A stretch of DNA of 39,380 nt from Alphaproteobacteria bacterium MarineAlpha2_Bin1 (GTDB taxonomy: Bacteria; Pseudomonadota; Alphaproteobacteria; SHVP01). A program made the translations under genes and the position numbers. The notes under the pieces are model-generated. The model ran no database searches. It was not told the DNA's origin and saw nothing but the letters and a program-made list of their open reading frames with translations. Position 1 is the first letter of the stretch; each line of letters begins with the position of its first letter. Below, piece by piece: positions 37,645-39,380 of this stretch. The DNA lies in the NCBI GenBank assembly GCA_002938125.1, contig PTLN01000003.1, positions 1-39,380 of the forward strand. The letters run 5' to 3'.

Positions 37645-38718
37645 TTATCTTCTCGATATAACTGAAACAAGATTTTTTGTCGTTATTGAACCAATTATAG
37701 ATGATTTTTCTTTCACACTTGCAGAACTTATATCAGCATTGACTAATTTCTCAATAGCTTCTTCAACTGTTGTATTTGCATCAATAACAAAATCTGATGA
37801 GGCTGGTTCTTTTTCGATTATATGTTTTACTTGAATTATTTTTCCTCTATTAATATCTTTTGTAAAGTCAGTTACATAATCATCTATTGGTTTTAAAATT
37901 ATTTCTTGAGGGTTACCTTGTTGAACCATTTCACCGCCTCTCAAAATAACAATATTATCCCCCAGTTTAAGCGCTTCATCTAAATCATGGGTAATAAATA
38001 CAATAGTTTTATTTAATTCTTTTTGAAGTTCCAATAGTATATTTTGCATATCAGACCTAATTAATGGGTCTAGAGCGGAAAATGCTTCATCCATTAGTAA
38101 AATATCTGGATTTGTTGCTAAAGCTCTAATTAATCCGACTCTCTGTTGCATTCCGCCAGAAAGTTGAGCTGGGTAATGGTTTTCAAATCCTCCCAAACCT
38201 ACACGTTCAATCCATTCGGAAGATATATTGGTAATTTCATCTTTGCTTTTAGATTGAATCTTAAGACCATAGGCAACATTTTCAGTAACAGTTCTATGCG
38301 GAAAGAGAGAGAATTTTTGAAAAACCATAGAAGCTTTAAATCGCCTAAAGTTTGTTAGTTCTTTCTGTTGCATAGCAAGAACATCTTCACCATCAACAAT
38401 AATTTTTCCTGATGTAGGTTCAATTAATCTATTTATATGACGAATCAGAGTAGATTTACCAGCTCCTGATAAACCCATTACAACTTGGATACCACAAGCT
38501 GGAATACCAATATTTATATCTTGAAGTCCAACAGTATGATTATATTTCTCAAGAAGTTCTTCTTTTGAGATTCCAGCTTTTACCTTATTGAGCATTACTG
38601 CAGGGTTTGGTCCAAAAATTTTATAAAGATCTTTAATCTCAATTTTAGTATTAGTTACTATTGTTATTCTCCCTATGCTTTTGTAATCTTTGACCAAATT
38701 TTTGTGATACACGGTCAA
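37645..38718 (-). CDS. Glycine betaine/proline betaine-type ABC transporter ATP-binding protein (true start uncertain)
   Basis: 357 aa; VVMGLSGAGKSTLIRHINRLIEPTSGKI, HYPAQLSGGMQQRVGLIRALA, DILLMDEAFSALDPLIR, C-terminal CBS-like region; adjacent permease. Confidence 0.93.
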   Translation of the reverse strand: MTVYHKNLVKDYKSIGRITIVTNTKIEIKDLYKIFGPNPAVMLNKVKAGISKEELLEKYNHTVGLQDINIGIPACGIQVVMGLSGAGKSTLIRHINRLIEPTSGKIIVDGEDVLAMQQKELTNFRRFKASMVFQKFSLFPHRTVTENVAYGLKIQSKSKDEITNISSEWIERVGLGGFENHYPAQLSGGMQQRVGLIRALATNPDILLMDEAFSALDPLIRSDMQNILLELQKELNKTIVFITHDLDEALKLGDNIVILRGGEMVQQGNPQEIILKPIDDYVTDFTKDINRGKIIQVKHIIEKEPASSDFVIDANTTVEEAIEKLVNADISSASVKEKSSIIGSITTKNLVSVISRR

Positions 38719-39380
38719 AAATTATTGCAATTATCACAATAGCAAGACCATTCATTAGCCCAACAGCCAAATATTGATTTGATACTGCTCTTAGTACTTG
38801 TTGTCCTAAACCAGCCATTCCAATCATTGCTGCAATTACGACCATTGCTAATGCCATCATAATTGTTTGGTTAACACCCGCAAATATGTTTGGGAGAGCC
38901 AATGGAATCTGAACTCCAAACAATTTTTGCCAATAATTTGCTCCAAAAGCTTCTGCTGCTTCTAAAACATCTCTATCAACTAGTCTTATACCCAGATTAG
39001 TTAGTCTTACTATTGGAGGAATAGCATAAATACAGACAGCAATTAATCCTGGAACTTTTCCTATACCTAACAACATAACTACAGGTATTAAATAGACAAA
39101 GCTCGGAATAGTTTGCATGATATCAAGGATAGGTGTAATTATAGATTGAACTCGATCTGATTTTGCCATCCACATGCCAAGGGGAATTCCAATTGCAATA
39201 CATAGAATTGTTGATACAGATATGATAGCAAGCGTTTTCATAGTATCTTGCCACATTCCAAAGTAGCCTATTAATAAAAAAGCTACAACTGATCCCATAA
39301 CAACGTAAATACTCCTAGCACCTAACCAAGCTAATATAGCAATTACAAATATAATTATCGGCCACGGGGTAGCAATTAAT
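38651..39380 (-). CDS. Glycine betaine-type ABC transporter permease, 5' end runs off the window
   Basis: Track ORF starts at 39298, but the frame is open to the window edge and reads TPWPIIIFVIAILAWLGARSIYVVMGSVVAF; EAAEAFGANYWQKLFGVQIPLALPNIFAGVNQTIMMALAMVVIAAMIG. Confidence 0.92.
   Translation of the reverse strand, partial: LIATPWPIIIFVIAILAWLGARSIYVVMGSVVAFLLIGYFGMWQDTMKTLAIISVSTILCIAIGIPLGMWMAKSDRVQSIITPILDIMQTIPSFVYLIPVVMLLGIGKVPGLIAVCIYAIPPIVRLTNLGIRLVDRDVLEAAEAFGANYWQKLFGVQIPLALPNIFAGVNQTIMMALAMVVIAAMIGMAGLGQQVLRAVSNQYLAVGLMNGLAIVIIAIIFDRVSQKFGQRLQKHRENNNSN

Noticed and set aside
1-39380. CRISPR array, transposon, prophage or toxin-antitoxin module
   Set aside because: No regularly spaced repeats, transposase, integrase, phage genes or recognisable TA pairs found on reading the window.

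Overview
AT-rich, gene-dense chromosomal window. Family content and the GAAC-N7-GAAC-type LexA box suggest a streamlined alphaproteobacterium, probably marine; this is inference. I see no rRNA, tRNA, CRISPR array, transposase or phage module. Recognisable content: 3' part of the TCA operon (sucB partial, sucA); nth; a set of small membrane, GST-like and PD-(D/E)XK-like genes; a tandemly duplicated alpha/beta-hydrolase protein; a ceramidase-like membrane protein; an SOS mutagenesis locus (umuDC) divergent from an ALKBH2/3-like alkB gene with a shared LexA box; a class IV aminotransferase; an iron-containing alcohol dehydrogenase; an HpsN-like dehydrogenase + SDR + variant homocysteine-methyltransferase-like cluster; selO + DUF3147; an LLM flavin oxidoreductase divergent from metY; a complete NAD-dependent formate dehydrogenase operon (fdsGBA-fdhD-fdsD); MFS and sugar O-methyltransferase genes; a second homocysteine methyltransferase divergent from a MetF-like gene; and a glycine-betaine-type ABC transporter running off the end. 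No wholly new system is demonstrable by eye. The best leads are the divergent umuDC/alkB SOS promoter, the duplicated alpha/beta hydrolase with non-serine nucleophile elbows, and the HpsN-SDR-methyltransferase cluster whose methyltransferase appears to have His in place of the first Zn-binding Cys.
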